Positions 29,695-37,866 of a stretch of 64,000 nt of DNA are shown piece after piece; the stretch's first letter is position 1; every line of letters starts with the position of its first letter. The notes below the pieces were generated by a model. It worked only from the letters and a program-made list of their open reading frames with translations, did no database searches and had not been told where the DNA came from. A program made the translations under genes and the position numbers. This DNA comes from G963674835 sp963674835 (GTDB lineage: Bacteria > Planctomycetota > Planctomycetia > Pirellulales > Thermoguttaceae), in contig CAXXKC010000001.1 in NCBI GenBank assembly GCA_963674835.2, positions 992,001 through 1,056,000 of the forward strand. The letters are read 5' to 3'.

Positions 29695-31125
29695 ATGCCG
29701 ACAATCGCAGGAATCCTGGGCGTCATGCTGGTCTTTCTCGCCGCTGTTGGCGCGCAGACGCTCGGCGCCGAACCGCCGCGACCGAACATTCTCATCATTC
29801 TGGCCGACGACCTGGGTTGGGCCGACGTCGGTTTCCACGGTGGCGACATCAAGACCCCACAGATTGATCGCCTGGCAGCCACCGGCGTGCGCCTCGAGCA
29901 ATTCTACGTGCAGCCGGTCTGTTCCCCCACACGCGCAGCAATGATGACCGGGCGCTACCCCATGCGTTTGGGCCTGCAAGTCGGCGTCGTCCGTCCCTGG
30001 GCCCAATACGGCTTGCCGCTGGAAGAGCGCACCTTGGCCCAAGCACTCCACGACGTCGGCTACGAAACGGGCATCTGCGGCAAGTGGCATCTCGGACATT
30101 GCCAGCCCGGCTATCTGCCCACGTACCGCGGCTTCGACCATCAGTACGGACACTACAACGGTGCGATCGACTACTTCACCCACGAGCGCGACGGCGGCCA
30201 CGATTGGCATCGCGACGACAAGGCCTGTTACGACCAGGGCTACAGCACCTTTCTCCTCGCCGACGAAGCCGTCAAGCGGATCCGCGATCGCGATCGCTCG
30301 AAACCGCTGTTTCTCTACCTGCCGTTCAATGCGGTCCATGCCCCACATCAGGTCCCGCCCGAGTACACCGCCCCTTACGCCAACCTCCCCGAGCCTCGCC
30401 GCACCTACGCCGGCATGGTCGCCGCCATGGACGAAGCGATCGGCCGCGTCGTCGCCGAATTGGACGCGCAGTCGATGCGATCCAACACGCTCATCTTCTT
30501 CTGCAGCGACAATGGCGGCCCCCAACCCGGCAAAGTCACCAGCAACGGACTCTTCCGCGCCGGAAAGGGCACCCTCTATGAAGGCGGGGTGCGCGTGTGT
30601 GCCCTGGCCACTTGGCAGGGCCACCTCCGCCCAGGCACCGAGGTCCGCGAGCCCCTGCACGTGGTCGACCTCTACCCCACGCTTCTGCGATTGGCCGGCG
30701 CAAGCCTCTCACAGAAACTCCCCCTCGATGGCCGCGACGCCTGGGCAACGATCGCCGACGCCAAACCCTCCCCGCACGAGACGATCCTGCTCAACGCAGC
30801 TCCTCTCAGCGGCGCCATTCTCGCCGGCCAGTGGAAACTCGTGATTCGCGGCGATATCGCCATTTCGGAAAGCCAAGTCCTCGGAGATCAGGCTCAGAAG
30901 CAGTCTAGACGCCGCAATCAAGCCCCCGTCGAACTGTTCTTTCTGGCGGCCGATCCCTACGAAAAGGCGAACCTCGCTTCCAAGCATCCCGACAAGGTGA
31001 GCCAGATTCGCGCCAGCTACGACGCGATCGCCCGCCAGGCCGTGCCCCCCAGGAATCAACGCAAGGCCCCCGACTTTCGCTCGCCGGCCGTGTGGGGCGA
31101 GCAACCTTCCCAACCCACCCCTTGA
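29695..31125 (+). CDS. Secreted sulfatase (arylsulfatase B type)
   Basis: A sulfate-ester hydrolase of 476 residues. After a signal peptide the metal site NILIILADDLGWADVGFHGG appears, then the formylglycine motif CSPTR with Cys76, the GKWHLGH segment and CSDNGGP. The C-terminal part (WKLVIRGD, ELFFLAADPYEKANLA) is the usual sulfatase subdomain. GAGGA lies before the ATG at 29695. It is followed after 14 bases by a large exported protein, so the two are probably co-transcribed and act on the same substrate, presumably a sulfated glycan. Confidence 0.94.
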   Translation: MPTIAGILGVMLVFLAAVGAQTLGAEPPRPNILIILADDLGWADVGFHGGDIKTPQIDRLAATGVRLEQFYVQPVCSPTRAAMMTGRYPMRLGLQVGVVRPWAQYGLPLEERTLAQALHDVGYETGICGKWHLGHCQPGYLPTYRGFDHQYGHYNGAIDYFTHERDGGHDWHRDDKACYDQGYSTFLLADEAVKRIRDRDRSKPLFLYLPFNAVHAPHQVPPEYTAPYANLPEPRRTYAGMVAAMDEAIGRVVAELDAQSMRSNTLIFFCSDNGGPQPGKVTSNGLFRAGKGTLYEGGVRVCALATWQGHLRPGTEVREPLHVVDLYPTLLRLAGASLSQKLPLDGRDAWATIADAKPSPHETILLNAAPLSGAILAGQWKLVIRGDIAISESQVLGDQAQKQSRRRNQAPVELFFLAADPYEKANLASKHPDKVSQIRASYDAIARQAVPPRNQRKAPDFRSPAVWGEQPSQPTP

Positions 31126-31139
31126 ACCAGGCCACCAAC

Positions 31140-33233
31140 ATGCGACGTCTTCGGTACTTCAGCCGGATTGTTCTGTGCGCTGCTACGCTCTCCGCCACCG
31201 TTGCGTGCGATGCCGTCCGCGCCGCAGATCCCACGGCCGGCTTCACCATCCTCTTCGACCGTGGGCATCCCTGGCGGCCGCCCTTTAGCCTCCAACGGGT
31301 CGGGTCGCCGACGATGGCTCGAGTCGAGCGCGCCGCAAAGACCGTTCCCGCCGCTGGTCTCTGCCTGTCGGCACGTGTCTCAGGACAGGAATCGACGTGC
31401 ACGCCCGTCGAGTTCGCACCCGATCAGGTCCGCTCTCAGCGCATCGCCCTGGCAGAGAACGTCGACGAAGTCGTCTTGCTCCGCCGCACCCCTGGCCAGC
31501 CCGACGCTGAAATCACCCGGGCGCGCCTTGCCCGACCAGACCTCGAGGCCGACGCCACGGCCGCGGCCGACCGCCTCGTGAATCCCGTCGATCTCGGGGC
31601 CATCCTGCCGCCGACGGGTTGGCTGCTCCTCGGACCCGATCAAACCGCAACGATCGACGTCGCCCTGCTCTCGCGAACGTCCGAGCCCCGCCCCGTCGAA
31701 ATCACGGCTTGGTTCGCGGAGGCGCCCGACCGCAAGCTTTCGCAGAAAGCGACAATCGAGCCCGGAAACCGATTCCAAACGTCGCTCAAAGGACTCTCAC
31801 CGCCGATAGGTTGCGACCGTACGACGCTCCAGGTTACCGTCGTCGACGCATCGGGAACGGCGCTCTGGAAGAAGGAAATCCCTGCGATGCTGGCGATCCA
31901 CCCGCCGAAGTGGCCGTCGTTCGGTGCCACTGCGGCCCTGCTGCGGTACGACGCGCCCATTTCCGTTCGCGATCCAGCCACGGGCAAGTTCTCCGAGATC
32001 TCCTACGACAAGGCTTGGCAGCCCGACTTGCGCGATGTCGTCGTGTCGTTTCCCTCCGGGGCACGGTTCGTCTTCTGGCGAGGCTCCAGTTACATTCCTT
32101 TCTGGGCCGGCCTGCACAACACCGGATTATGCTACGAATGGGCCGAGCACGGGCCGCCCATGCCGCCGAATGCCGTCGACTGCGTCGAGCCGTTGATGGA
32201 CAAGGAGCTCCGCTATGGCCGCGTCGAGATCGTCCAGTCGACGCCCGCCCGCGTGCACGTCCGTTGGAGCTACCAGTCGACCGATTTCGAGTACAAGGTT
32301 TGGGGTGACGCCGCCGTCGAAGACTACTACTTCTACCCCGACGGGTTCGGCACCCGCGTGCTGACCCTCAAACACGAACCCAAGGCCGAGTACGAGCTCA
32401 GCGAACTGATCCTGCTGACGGCCGCCAACACATATCCACTGTCGGTTGTCCCGCTTCACACGGTCGACGCCATCTTTCTCGACGGCCGCAAGCACGAATT
32501 CCTCTTTCCCGCCCCCCAGCCGAACAATTTCCAAGCGACAGACCCGGTCGTCTATCGCATACGTCTGCACTCCGATGAGCCGATGTCGGCCATTTACTTC
32601 AACTCGCGCAATGCCGGGCCTCCATTTCACGTGTTCGGCCATTTCTACGACGACGGGGAACTCGTCACACCGGCTTACTGGGGCAGCCATTGGCCGCTGG
32701 CCCGCGGCAATGCCACAGGCTGGAAGATCGACGAGCGCGTGTCGCTGACGCCATGCCACAACAGCCTGATGTCGTGGGCCCAGCGGCGTCCCCACCCCTT
32801 GAGCACCGGCCTCGTACCCACGCTCGACGCGCTGGGCCGCTCCCAGGAAATGGTCATCGACCAATGGGCCTGGCTCATCGGGTTGACCAACGCCGACGAC
32901 GCCGCACTGGTGCGATGCGCCCGCAGCTTCGCTCAGCCGCCCGGGCTAACCGTCAGCGGCGCCACGCTTGAACTGGACAGCTACGTCCTCCAGCGGCGTG
33001 CACTCCGGCTGCAAATCCAGCAGCCGCAAGTGAAGATCTCGCTCGAGCCTTCGTCGGCCTGCGTGCATCCCGTCTTCGAGTTGCGCGACGCACCCGCCGC
33101 TCTCTCGCGAGTCACGCTCGACGGACAACCGCTGGCAGCCCAACAGTACGCCTGGGACGGGCACGTCCTGTGGCTTGGCGTCGAGATCGACAAGCCAGCC
33201 ACCTTGGAACTGCAATTCGGCACCGGCCAGTAA
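31140..33233 (+). CDS. Large exported protein of unknown function
   Basis: 697 residues, unrecognised. The signal region is short (IVLCAATLSATVACDAVRA). The mature chain begins with beta-rich, Ig-like sequence to about residue 250, then a segment rich in aromatic and acidic residues (FVFWRGSSYIPFWAGLHNTG, CYEWAEHGPP, EDYYFYPDGFGTRVLTLKHE) that resembles carbohydrate-active lyase or sandwich folds. The end is again beta-rich. I chose the ATG at 31140 because the signal peptide begins there; the frame is open from 31092, inside the sulfatase gene. It probably works with the sulfatase in a polysaccharide pathway; this is inference from position. Confidence 0.72.
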   Translation: MRRLRYFSRIVLCAATLSATVACDAVRAADPTAGFTILFDRGHPWRPPFSLQRVGSPTMARVERAAKTVPAAGLCLSARVSGQESTCTPVEFAPDQVRSQRIALAENVDEVVLLRRTPGQPDAEITRARLARPDLEADATAAADRLVNPVDLGAILPPTGWLLLGPDQTATIDVALLSRTSEPRPVEITAWFAEAPDRKLSQKATIEPGNRFQTSLKGLSPPIGCDRTTLQVTVVDASGTALWKKEIPAMLAIHPPKWPSFGATAALLRYDAPISVRDPATGKFSEISYDKAWQPDLRDVVVSFPSGARFVFWRGSSYIPFWAGLHNTGLCYEWAEHGPPMPPNAVDCVEPLMDKELRYGRVEIVQSTPARVHVRWSYQSTDFEYKVWGDAAVEDYYFYPDGFGTRVLTLKHEPKAEYELSELILLTAANTYPLSVVPLHTVDAIFLDGRKHEFLFPAPQPNNFQATDPVVYRIRLHSDEPMSAIYFNSRNAGPPFHVFGHFYDDGELVTPAYWGSHWPLARGNATGWKIDERVSLTPCHNSLMSWAQRRPHPLSTGLVPTLDALGRSQEMVIDQWAWLIGLTNADDAALVRCARSFAQPPGLTVSGATLELDSYVLQRRALRLQIQQPQVKISLEPSSACVHPVFELRDAPAALSRVTLDGQPLAAQQYAWDGHVLWLGVEIDKPATLELQFGTGQ

Positions 33234-33340
33234 CGTCTGCCGATGCCCCCTCCGTGTGCAGCGAAAGTTCCACAATGGGTGAACCTTTCGCCCAGTTCGC
33301 GCGTCCTCAAGCGATAGCGGGCGTCCATGTTGCCTCGATT

Positions 33341-33493
33341 TCACAGGGCGCAAACCCAAGAACTGCCACCACCAACCCGGGGACTTCCACAATGGCCTCC
33401 GCTCGGCCGACGATCCAAGATGGGCTGCGATCCATAACCAGCCCAGCCGGTAATCCGGCCAACCCACGAACCGCGTATCCTTTGCGCCTGTGA
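33341..33493 (+). ncRNA. Candidate structured leader RNA
   Basis: No convincing gene lies between 33234 and 33571. A 13-bp helix with a single bulged G closes the segment: TCACAGGGCGCAAA (33341-33354) against TTTGCGCCTGTGA (33481-33493). Inside are two adjacent hairpins, TGGGCTG/CAGCCCA (33421-33445) and GCCGG-TAAT-CCGGC (33446-33459), and a shorter GGCC pair near 33395-33409. This closed multibranch plan is what cis-regulatory RNAs look like, and a further bipartite hairpin and a gene follow directly. No known riboswitch class matches. The strand is assumed from the gene downstream. Confidence 0.35.
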
Positions 33494-33506
33494 CTCCGAA
33501 CGGCCC

Positions 33507-33563
33507 TTTGGACGGTCTCCAAGGCCCGGTGTCACACGCGACCCCGGGCCTTTTTCGTCCAAA
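33507..33563 (+). terminator. Bipartite hairpin with T-run before the 33572 gene
   Basis: The inner stem AAGGCCCGG/CCGGGCCTT (33521-33529 with 33544-33552) is perfect and runs into TTTTT at 33551-33555, a strong intrinsic terminator by itself. An outer 8-bp stem TTTGGACG/CGTCCAAA (33507-33514 with 33556-33563) encloses it and ends 8 bases before the next ATG, overlapping its ribosome site. It can be read as the end of the upstream transcript, or as an attenuator or translation switch for the next gene. Confidence 0.6.
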
Positions 33564-33571
33564 GAGATTTC

Positions 33572-33958
33572 ATGTCAACGCTTCGTCGAACAACTTGCGA
33601 CAGTGGATTGGCCAGGACCCTGGCGGCGGAAGACATCCGCCAGGGCGACGTCGTCGCCGTCCTGGACGCAATCCATGAGTACCCGTCGTTCCTCTGGCAC
33701 GCCGATGCCAACATGTTTCCGCCACAGGAGCTCGTTTGCGTACGCCAACGGGACCGCCGGGCGGGAAGGCCGCTGAAGGTCCAGGCGGTGTGCCTGCCGT
33801 TCGTGCTCGTCAAGACGCCCAACGGACGCCACAAAACACTCGATGTCCGGCAGTACCGGCTCGTCCGCCTCAGCGACGGCTACGCCCGCAAAGCCTGGAA
33901 ACACCTCCGAACCGCCCGCAACAAAAACGCCCCCACAGCGAACAACAAGTCGCCCTGA
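33572..33958 (+). CDS. Small soluble protein of unknown function
   Basis: 128 residues without signal or membrane segments. The core RTLAAEDIRQGDVVAVLDAI, PSFLWHADANMFPPQELVCV and PLKVQAVCLPFVLVKTPNGR followed by TLDVRQYRLVRL reads like a compact beta-barrel. I associate this type with small planctomycete-specific proteins, but cannot name a function. The tail is Lys/Asn-rich and basic. AAAGAG at 33561-33566 is the ribosome site and is partly enclosed in the hairpin just upstream, so translation may be controlled by RNA structure. Free-standing, with repeats on its downstream side. Confidence 0.65.
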   Translation: MSTLRRTTCDSGLARTLAAEDIRQGDVVAVLDAIHEYPSFLWHADANMFPPQELVCVRQRDRRAGRPLKVQAVCLPFVLVKTPNGRHKTLDVRQYRLVRLSDGYARKAWKHLRTARNKNAPTANNKSP

Positions 33959-33960
33959 TG

Positions 33961-34006
33961 CATCTCCCCTCGCCCGCCAGCACGGGAGGGGCAGGGGGTG
34001 AGGGCA
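33961..34006. repeat. Dispersed hairpin repeat, copy B
   Basis: A second copy of the 26367-26411 repeat, starting with the same CATCTCCCCTCGCCCGC and ending GGGGGTGAGGGC, with a few changes in the central loop. It begins two bases after the stop codon of the 33572 gene. Confidence 0.6.
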
Positions 34007-34026
34007 GGTAACGTTCGGCTCGCATC

Positions 34027-34165
34027 GTCCAGGCAAATACCGACAGCGGCAAGTCCATTGCCGTCCAGGCGAACTTCGCCAGCCCGCACGACATCGATCG
34101 GTTCTTCTCCGAGGCCAATAGGTCATTCGGAGATCTCGACGTTCCCTTCAACAGCGCTCGCACAT
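34027..34165 (+). pseudogene. Fragment of a short-chain dehydrogenase gene
   Basis: Read in the frame starting at 34027, about 46 codons give SDR-like text: SGKSIAVQANFASPHDIDRF followed by FSEANRSFGDLDVPFNSA, matching the stretch of SDR enzymes from the third strand to the NNAG motif (here NSA). There is no Rossmann start before it and no catalytic Tyr/Lys after it. I infer a gene remnant left by deletion. It is unrelated to the intact SDR at 2528 beyond family level. Confidence 0.55.
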
Positions 34166-34207
34166 GCCAACTCACGTCTCTGTACGACCCACCGCCCGAA
34201 CGTTCCA

Positions 34208-37159
34208 TCACCGCCCATCGCCAGGTGGCCTGATGGGACACGCCTTCGCCGGGTTCGGACGTCCAGAGTCATCCAGTGTGACCAGGTTCGGCAAATTCCG
34301 CCTCAGCCTCTGCTTCGCCGCCGCACTCAATTTGTTGCTGGAGTAGATGACCAGGGACCTCAGGCCTTCCAGCTTCTCCAGATGTTCCACGGCTTCATCA
34401 GTAAACCGTCCCGTCACTGTCAAGTTGCACAACTGCCGCATGCCGGTCAGATGTACCAGCCCGGCATCGGTCATTGCGATGCTGCCGATGTTGAGTTGTT
34501 TCAGAGAGGTTACGTTGGCCAAATGGGCCACTCCCTGATCGCCGACCGTGGCGCCTCCGGATGCCGGATTGTTGAGTGTCAGCTGCTGGAGGTCCCTCAT
34601 CTCACGCAAGCAGGCCAGATCCTCATCACGCACCGGCGGAAGGATCAGCATCTCTAGTCGAGTCATCCCCGAGATGTCCAAGGCCTTTTCGCCGGGTGCT
34701 GGCGGTTGCGCAGAATCGAAAACCAAGTATCTCAGGTTCGATAGCCCGTTGAGATGCGACAATCCGGAAATGGTCACTCGGCTCTCAAGCGGCATGAAGA
34801 GGGTTTCCAGCGACTCCAGTGCACCCAGCTTGGCGAACCCAGCGTTGGTGACGCGCGGTACGTAGACCGGATGGAGATGTCTCAGTTGAGGCAGTGAGGC
34901 GAGATGGGCCATCCCACGGTCCGTAATCCCCGCGCCTCCGATGTAGAGACTCTCCAGGTTCGCGAGCTTGGCGAGGTGTTCCAGCCCCGCATCAGAAATC
35001 GGACTGTCCGAACTCTCCCCGATCCTCAAAAACTTGAGGTTCTTCAGTCGTGAAACCTGCTCACAATGTTCATCCGTCATTCCCCGTTTGGGAAGATCAA
35101 GACGTTCGAGCGATTGGAGTCCGGCCAACTGGGCCAAGTCACGGACGGAGAGCTCTGAGGTGCCGTCCTTTCGGACCGGCATGAGGATGTGCAGCTGCTT
35201 CAGCTTGCTCAAAGGCTTCAAGTGAACCAACCCCGCACCTGTGACACCGCACTGCCACAGATCGAGGTATTCAAGTTCTTTCAGGTTCTCGATATGCTCG
35301 AAGCCTCCGTCGGTGATCTTGGCGAGCTGGATGTGAAGCCCCCTGAGCGACTTCGCGCGGCTCCAAGCTGCCAGGTGCTGGTCGGTAAACGCGGCCCCTC
35401 CGCTGTACACGTACCTCAGAGACGGCAATCGGGCAACGTGCGCCAGTCCCGGCCCGCGAACCTGCTGCGGCGAGTAGTAGAACTCTCGGAGTGAGTGCAG
35501 CCGGGCAAGGTGGGCCAGCCCTTCATCATTCCACCGTCCCCCGATAATCGCGAGTGCTTCCAACGACGGGAGCTGCCCAACGCGTCTCAGGCCTTCATTC
35601 GTCACATTGGCCAGTTCCAGCCACAGAAGTCTCAGCGACGTCATTGCCTGCAAGGCCTGCAATCCCCCATCGGAAACCTGACAGTTCCGCAATCGCAATT
35701 GCTCCAGCCCGGTCAATCGAACCAGGTTGGCCAGTTGCGCATCCGCAAGCCGGGGATCGACTATCTCCAGCGTGTGAAGATCGTTGGGACCAATCTGCGA
35801 CACCCATCCCGTGCCTTGCGTTCCCGCGTCGCTGAGCAACAGTTTTACCTTCGCACCTGCCGGGATCTTCACCGTCCCTCGGGCGGCGCCATGCCAGGAC
35901 CAGTTCCACTGTTTCGGGTACCGAATGCCTTCCACGCGGGCAAGCCACTTCGGCTGGTTGTCCGATGCGATCAAGACGATGCCCACAGAGCGGTCCTTCG
36001 GGAACTCGATCGTCCGCGTTCCACCGCCCACGATGACGTTCGATTCAGCGCGGACCAACTCGAAGCCAGCCACTGTCAGCAAAGCAACACCTGCAATGAC
36101 TACCGACACAAGAACCGTCCTGCGATGCAACGGCAAGAACAGTGGCCCGCGTTTCAGCTTCTCCAGGCGGCTGACGACCTCGTGTGAACGGGCCATTGGG
36201 ATGGTCAGCGCCGCCGACGGTGATGCCAGGGCATGAAGTGCAACCCGGGCAACGGTCCCAGAGTATTCCCTGACGTCGCCGACCAATCGAGCCGCCGTGG
36301 CATCCGCAGCCTCTTCACACGCAGCCGCGTGCGCTCGGGAAATCCTCCACACGAGTGGATGGAACCAGAGCAGTATTCCCGTCCACTGCAAGAGCCCCAT
36401 CCACAGAAGGTCCCGCGATTTGTGGTGCGCCAACTCGTGCGCATAGATGGCCGGAAGCTCCTTCGCATTATCAGGGTCCGCCATCCGAGCAGGCAGTACC
36501 ACAACCGGGCGAAGCAGGCCTGCCACAAAAGGAACGTCCGCTTCGGAGGATAGCCGCAGGCCGATCGGCTGCCGACAGCCGAGCCGTGCGCGAGTTCGAT
36601 TGAGCCCAAGCAGACACGACTCGGGGGCCGTCCCGCAATGGGCAAGACTTCGTCGGACGCGCAATTGGGCGGCAAACCACCGGAACGCCAGAATGCCGGC
36701 TCCGAGCCCCCAGCAGGCGCAGAGAGCCCACCATAGCCTGCTACCGGCCGTCGTTGGCAAGTACGCCTCTTCGGCAACTGCCGCCGGTTGCCGCAGAGGA
36801 TCGTCGCTCGAATCGGCTGAAGTCCGTTGGATCGGTTCCGCCGCCGAAGTCCCCGACTTTGCCGCGTCGTGGCCAGCCGACATCAGCCAGGGATCGTTCC
36901 CATCGAATTGTCGGGGGGAACTGCCCAACGTGCCCGACGGCTTGACCGCAAACTGCACCCTTGGTATCGCCGCCACCAGGAGCGGGATCATCACCAGGCC
37001 GACGACCGTGAGCCGCCACAGCAAGGTACGCCAGCGCGGATTTCTACGGGCCAGCATCATGTGGACGAGCCAGGTCACCGCGAGAACCGCGGTAATCCTC
37101 AGCCCAATGTCCCAAGCCACGGGTAAATCAACCAACCAGTCGCGCCAATCAATGCTCAT
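34208..37159 (-). CDS. BlaR1-type M56 metallopeptidase with leucine-rich repeat C-terminus
   Basis: A membrane-bound zinc peptidase/sensor of 983 residues. The N-terminus has membrane helices at about 20-37 and 50-66 and another near 145-165. The gluzincin motif HELAHH lies at 241-246, with a downstream acidic ligand region CEEAADATAARL, and a last helix near 347-369. From about 460 to 970 follow some 17-20 leucine-rich repeats of 22-25 residues (for example LEQLRLRNCQVSDGGLQAL). In BlaR1/MecR1 this place holds a beta-lactam-binding domain. GGAGG precedes the ATG at 37159. It lies 22 bases after blaI, so the pair likely forms a signalling unit in which the peptidase relieves BlaI repression. 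Confidence 0.88.
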   Translation of the reverse strand: MSIDWRDWLVDLPVAWDIGLRITAVLAVTWLVHMMLARRNPRWRTLLWRLTVVGLVMIPLLVAAIPRVQFAVKPSGTLGSSPRQFDGNDPWLMSAGHDAAKSGTSAAEPIQRTSADSSDDPLRQPAAVAEEAYLPTTAGSRLWWALCACWGLGAGILAFRWFAAQLRVRRSLAHCGTAPESCLLGLNRTRARLGCRQPIGLRLSSEADVPFVAGLLRPVVVLPARMADPDNAKELPAIYAHELAHHKSRDLLWMGLLQWTGILLWFHPLVWRISRAHAAACEEAADATAARLVGDVREYSGTVARVALHALASPSAALTIPMARSHEVVSRLEKLKRGPLFLPLHRRTVLVSVVIAGVALLTVAGFELVRAESNVIVGGGTRTIEFPKDRSVGIVLIASDNQPKWLARVEGIRYPKQWNWSWHGAARGTVKIPAGAKVKLLLSDAGTQGTGWVSQIGPNDLHTLEIVDPRLADAQLANLVRLTGLEQLRLRNCQVSDGGLQALQAMTSLRLLWLELANVTNEGLRRVGQLPSLEALAIIGGRWNDEGLAHLARLHSLREFYYSPQQVRGPGLAHVARLPSLRYVYSGGAAFTDQHLAAWSRAKSLRGLHIQLAKITDGGFEHIENLKELEYLDLWQCGVTGAGLVHLKPLSKLKQLHILMPVRKDGTSELSVRDLAQLAGLQSLERLDLPKRGMTDEHCEQVSRLKNLKFLRIGESSDSPISDAGLEHLAKLANLESLYIGGAGITDRGMAHLASLPQLRHLHPVYVPRVTNAGFAKLGALESLETLFMPLESRVTISGLSHLNGLSNLRYLVFDSAQPPAPGEKALDISGMTRLEMLILPPVRDEDLACLREMRDLQQLTLNNPASGGATVGDQGVAHLANVTSLKQLNIGSIAMTDAGLVHLTGMRQLCNLTVTGRFTDEAVEHLEKLEGLRSLVIYSSNKLSAAAKQRLRRNLPNLVTLDDSGRPNPAKACPIRPPGDGR

Positions 37160-37181
37160 CACTGTCCCTCCGGTCGTTAGT

Positions 37182-37550
37182 TCATTCCCGAGAAGGGGCC
37201 CCTTCCTTCGCCAACTCCCGCAGTTGACGAACGTCTTCAGCAGATAGCTTCTCCGTCCTAATCAGTTCCGCAATGAGCTCGTACGACGATCCGCCGCAGA
37301 AAACCTCGGCCAATCGTCGGTACATGTTCTTGAATGCCGTAGACGCCGGCTTCTTCGGTCGATAGTAATAGGCCTTTCCGCGTTTTTGCCGGGTGACGTG
37401 CCCTTTTTCCGTGAGTATCCGCAGCGTAGACCGCAATGCGGCGTTCGTCAGCGGCCGCTCCAATTGTCCAAGGATTTCAGCAGGCTTCAGTGCGCCTCGC
37501 CGCCACAGAACCTGCATGACCTCCAGTTCACACGGTGTGAAGTCGTGCAT
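37182..37550 (-). CDS. BlaI/MecI/CopY-family transcriptional repressor
   Basis: A winged-helix repressor of 122 residues (132 if the upstream ATG at 37580 is used). FTPCELEVMQVLWRRGALKP is the classic start of the family, followed by the recognition-helix region LTNAALRSTLRILTEKGHV, the wing RGKAYYYRPKK, and a C-terminal dimerisation helix with the cleavable region. It heads the operon with the M56 peptidase, which is expected to cleave it on signal. A palindromic site just upstream (37594-37604) suggests autorepression. The 37550 start matches the family's usual N-terminus better. Confidence 0.92.
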   Translation of the reverse strand: MHDFTPCELEVMQVLWRRGALKPAEILGQLERPLTNAALRSTLRILTEKGHVTRQKRGKAYYYRPKKPASTAFKNMYRRLAEVFCGGSSYELIAELIRTEKLSAEDVRQLRELAKEGAPSRE

Positions 37551-37593
37551 CACGGACCCCGTCCAAAAATGACATGACATGAAGATTCTTCAG

Positions 37594-37604
37594 CACATCA
37601 TGTG
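37594..37604. promoter_or_regulatory. Putative BlaI-type operator
   Basis: CACAT-C-ATGTG is a perfect 11-base dyad 14 bases upstream of the ATG at 37580. Its ACAT/ATGT core resembles known BlaI/MecI operators (TACA/TGTA half-sites). It lies between the divergent repressor and the GH127 gene, so it could serve both directions. A partial outer pair TCTTCA/TGAAGA overlaps it. Confidence 0.45.
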
Positions 37605-37866
37605 AAGATACTCCAACACTTGGGGCCTTGTCAAGTGGCTTGTGAAACATTCTCACGATTCCTTCTGCTCCCCGGCGAGCCCCTCCGAGAATCGCAGGAA
37701 GCCGGAGGCCCTACCACGGCAACGCCCATCGATCGCGCCGGTGGAGCAGTTTCCCTGCCGGCTCGCCGGGATCGCTCCCACTTGCTTGCAGAACTCCTCC
37801 GCGTCATTGACAATGAGACTGCTGGGCCCCAAACCCGATCTGTCCATTGCCAGAGGAGTCGTCCCC

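Noticed and set aside
33341..33460. Resemblance to a c-di-GMP-I (GEMM) riboswitch
   Set aside because: CACAGGGCGCAAACC and GGGGACTTCC superficially recall parts of the class, but the conserved GGGACGCAAAGCC core is missing and the helices differ.
34208..37159. Repeated 22-25-residue pattern considered as a tandem DNA repeat
   Set aside because: The periodicity is at protein level (leucine-rich repeats); the DNA copies are too diverged to be a nucleotide repeat or CRISPR array.
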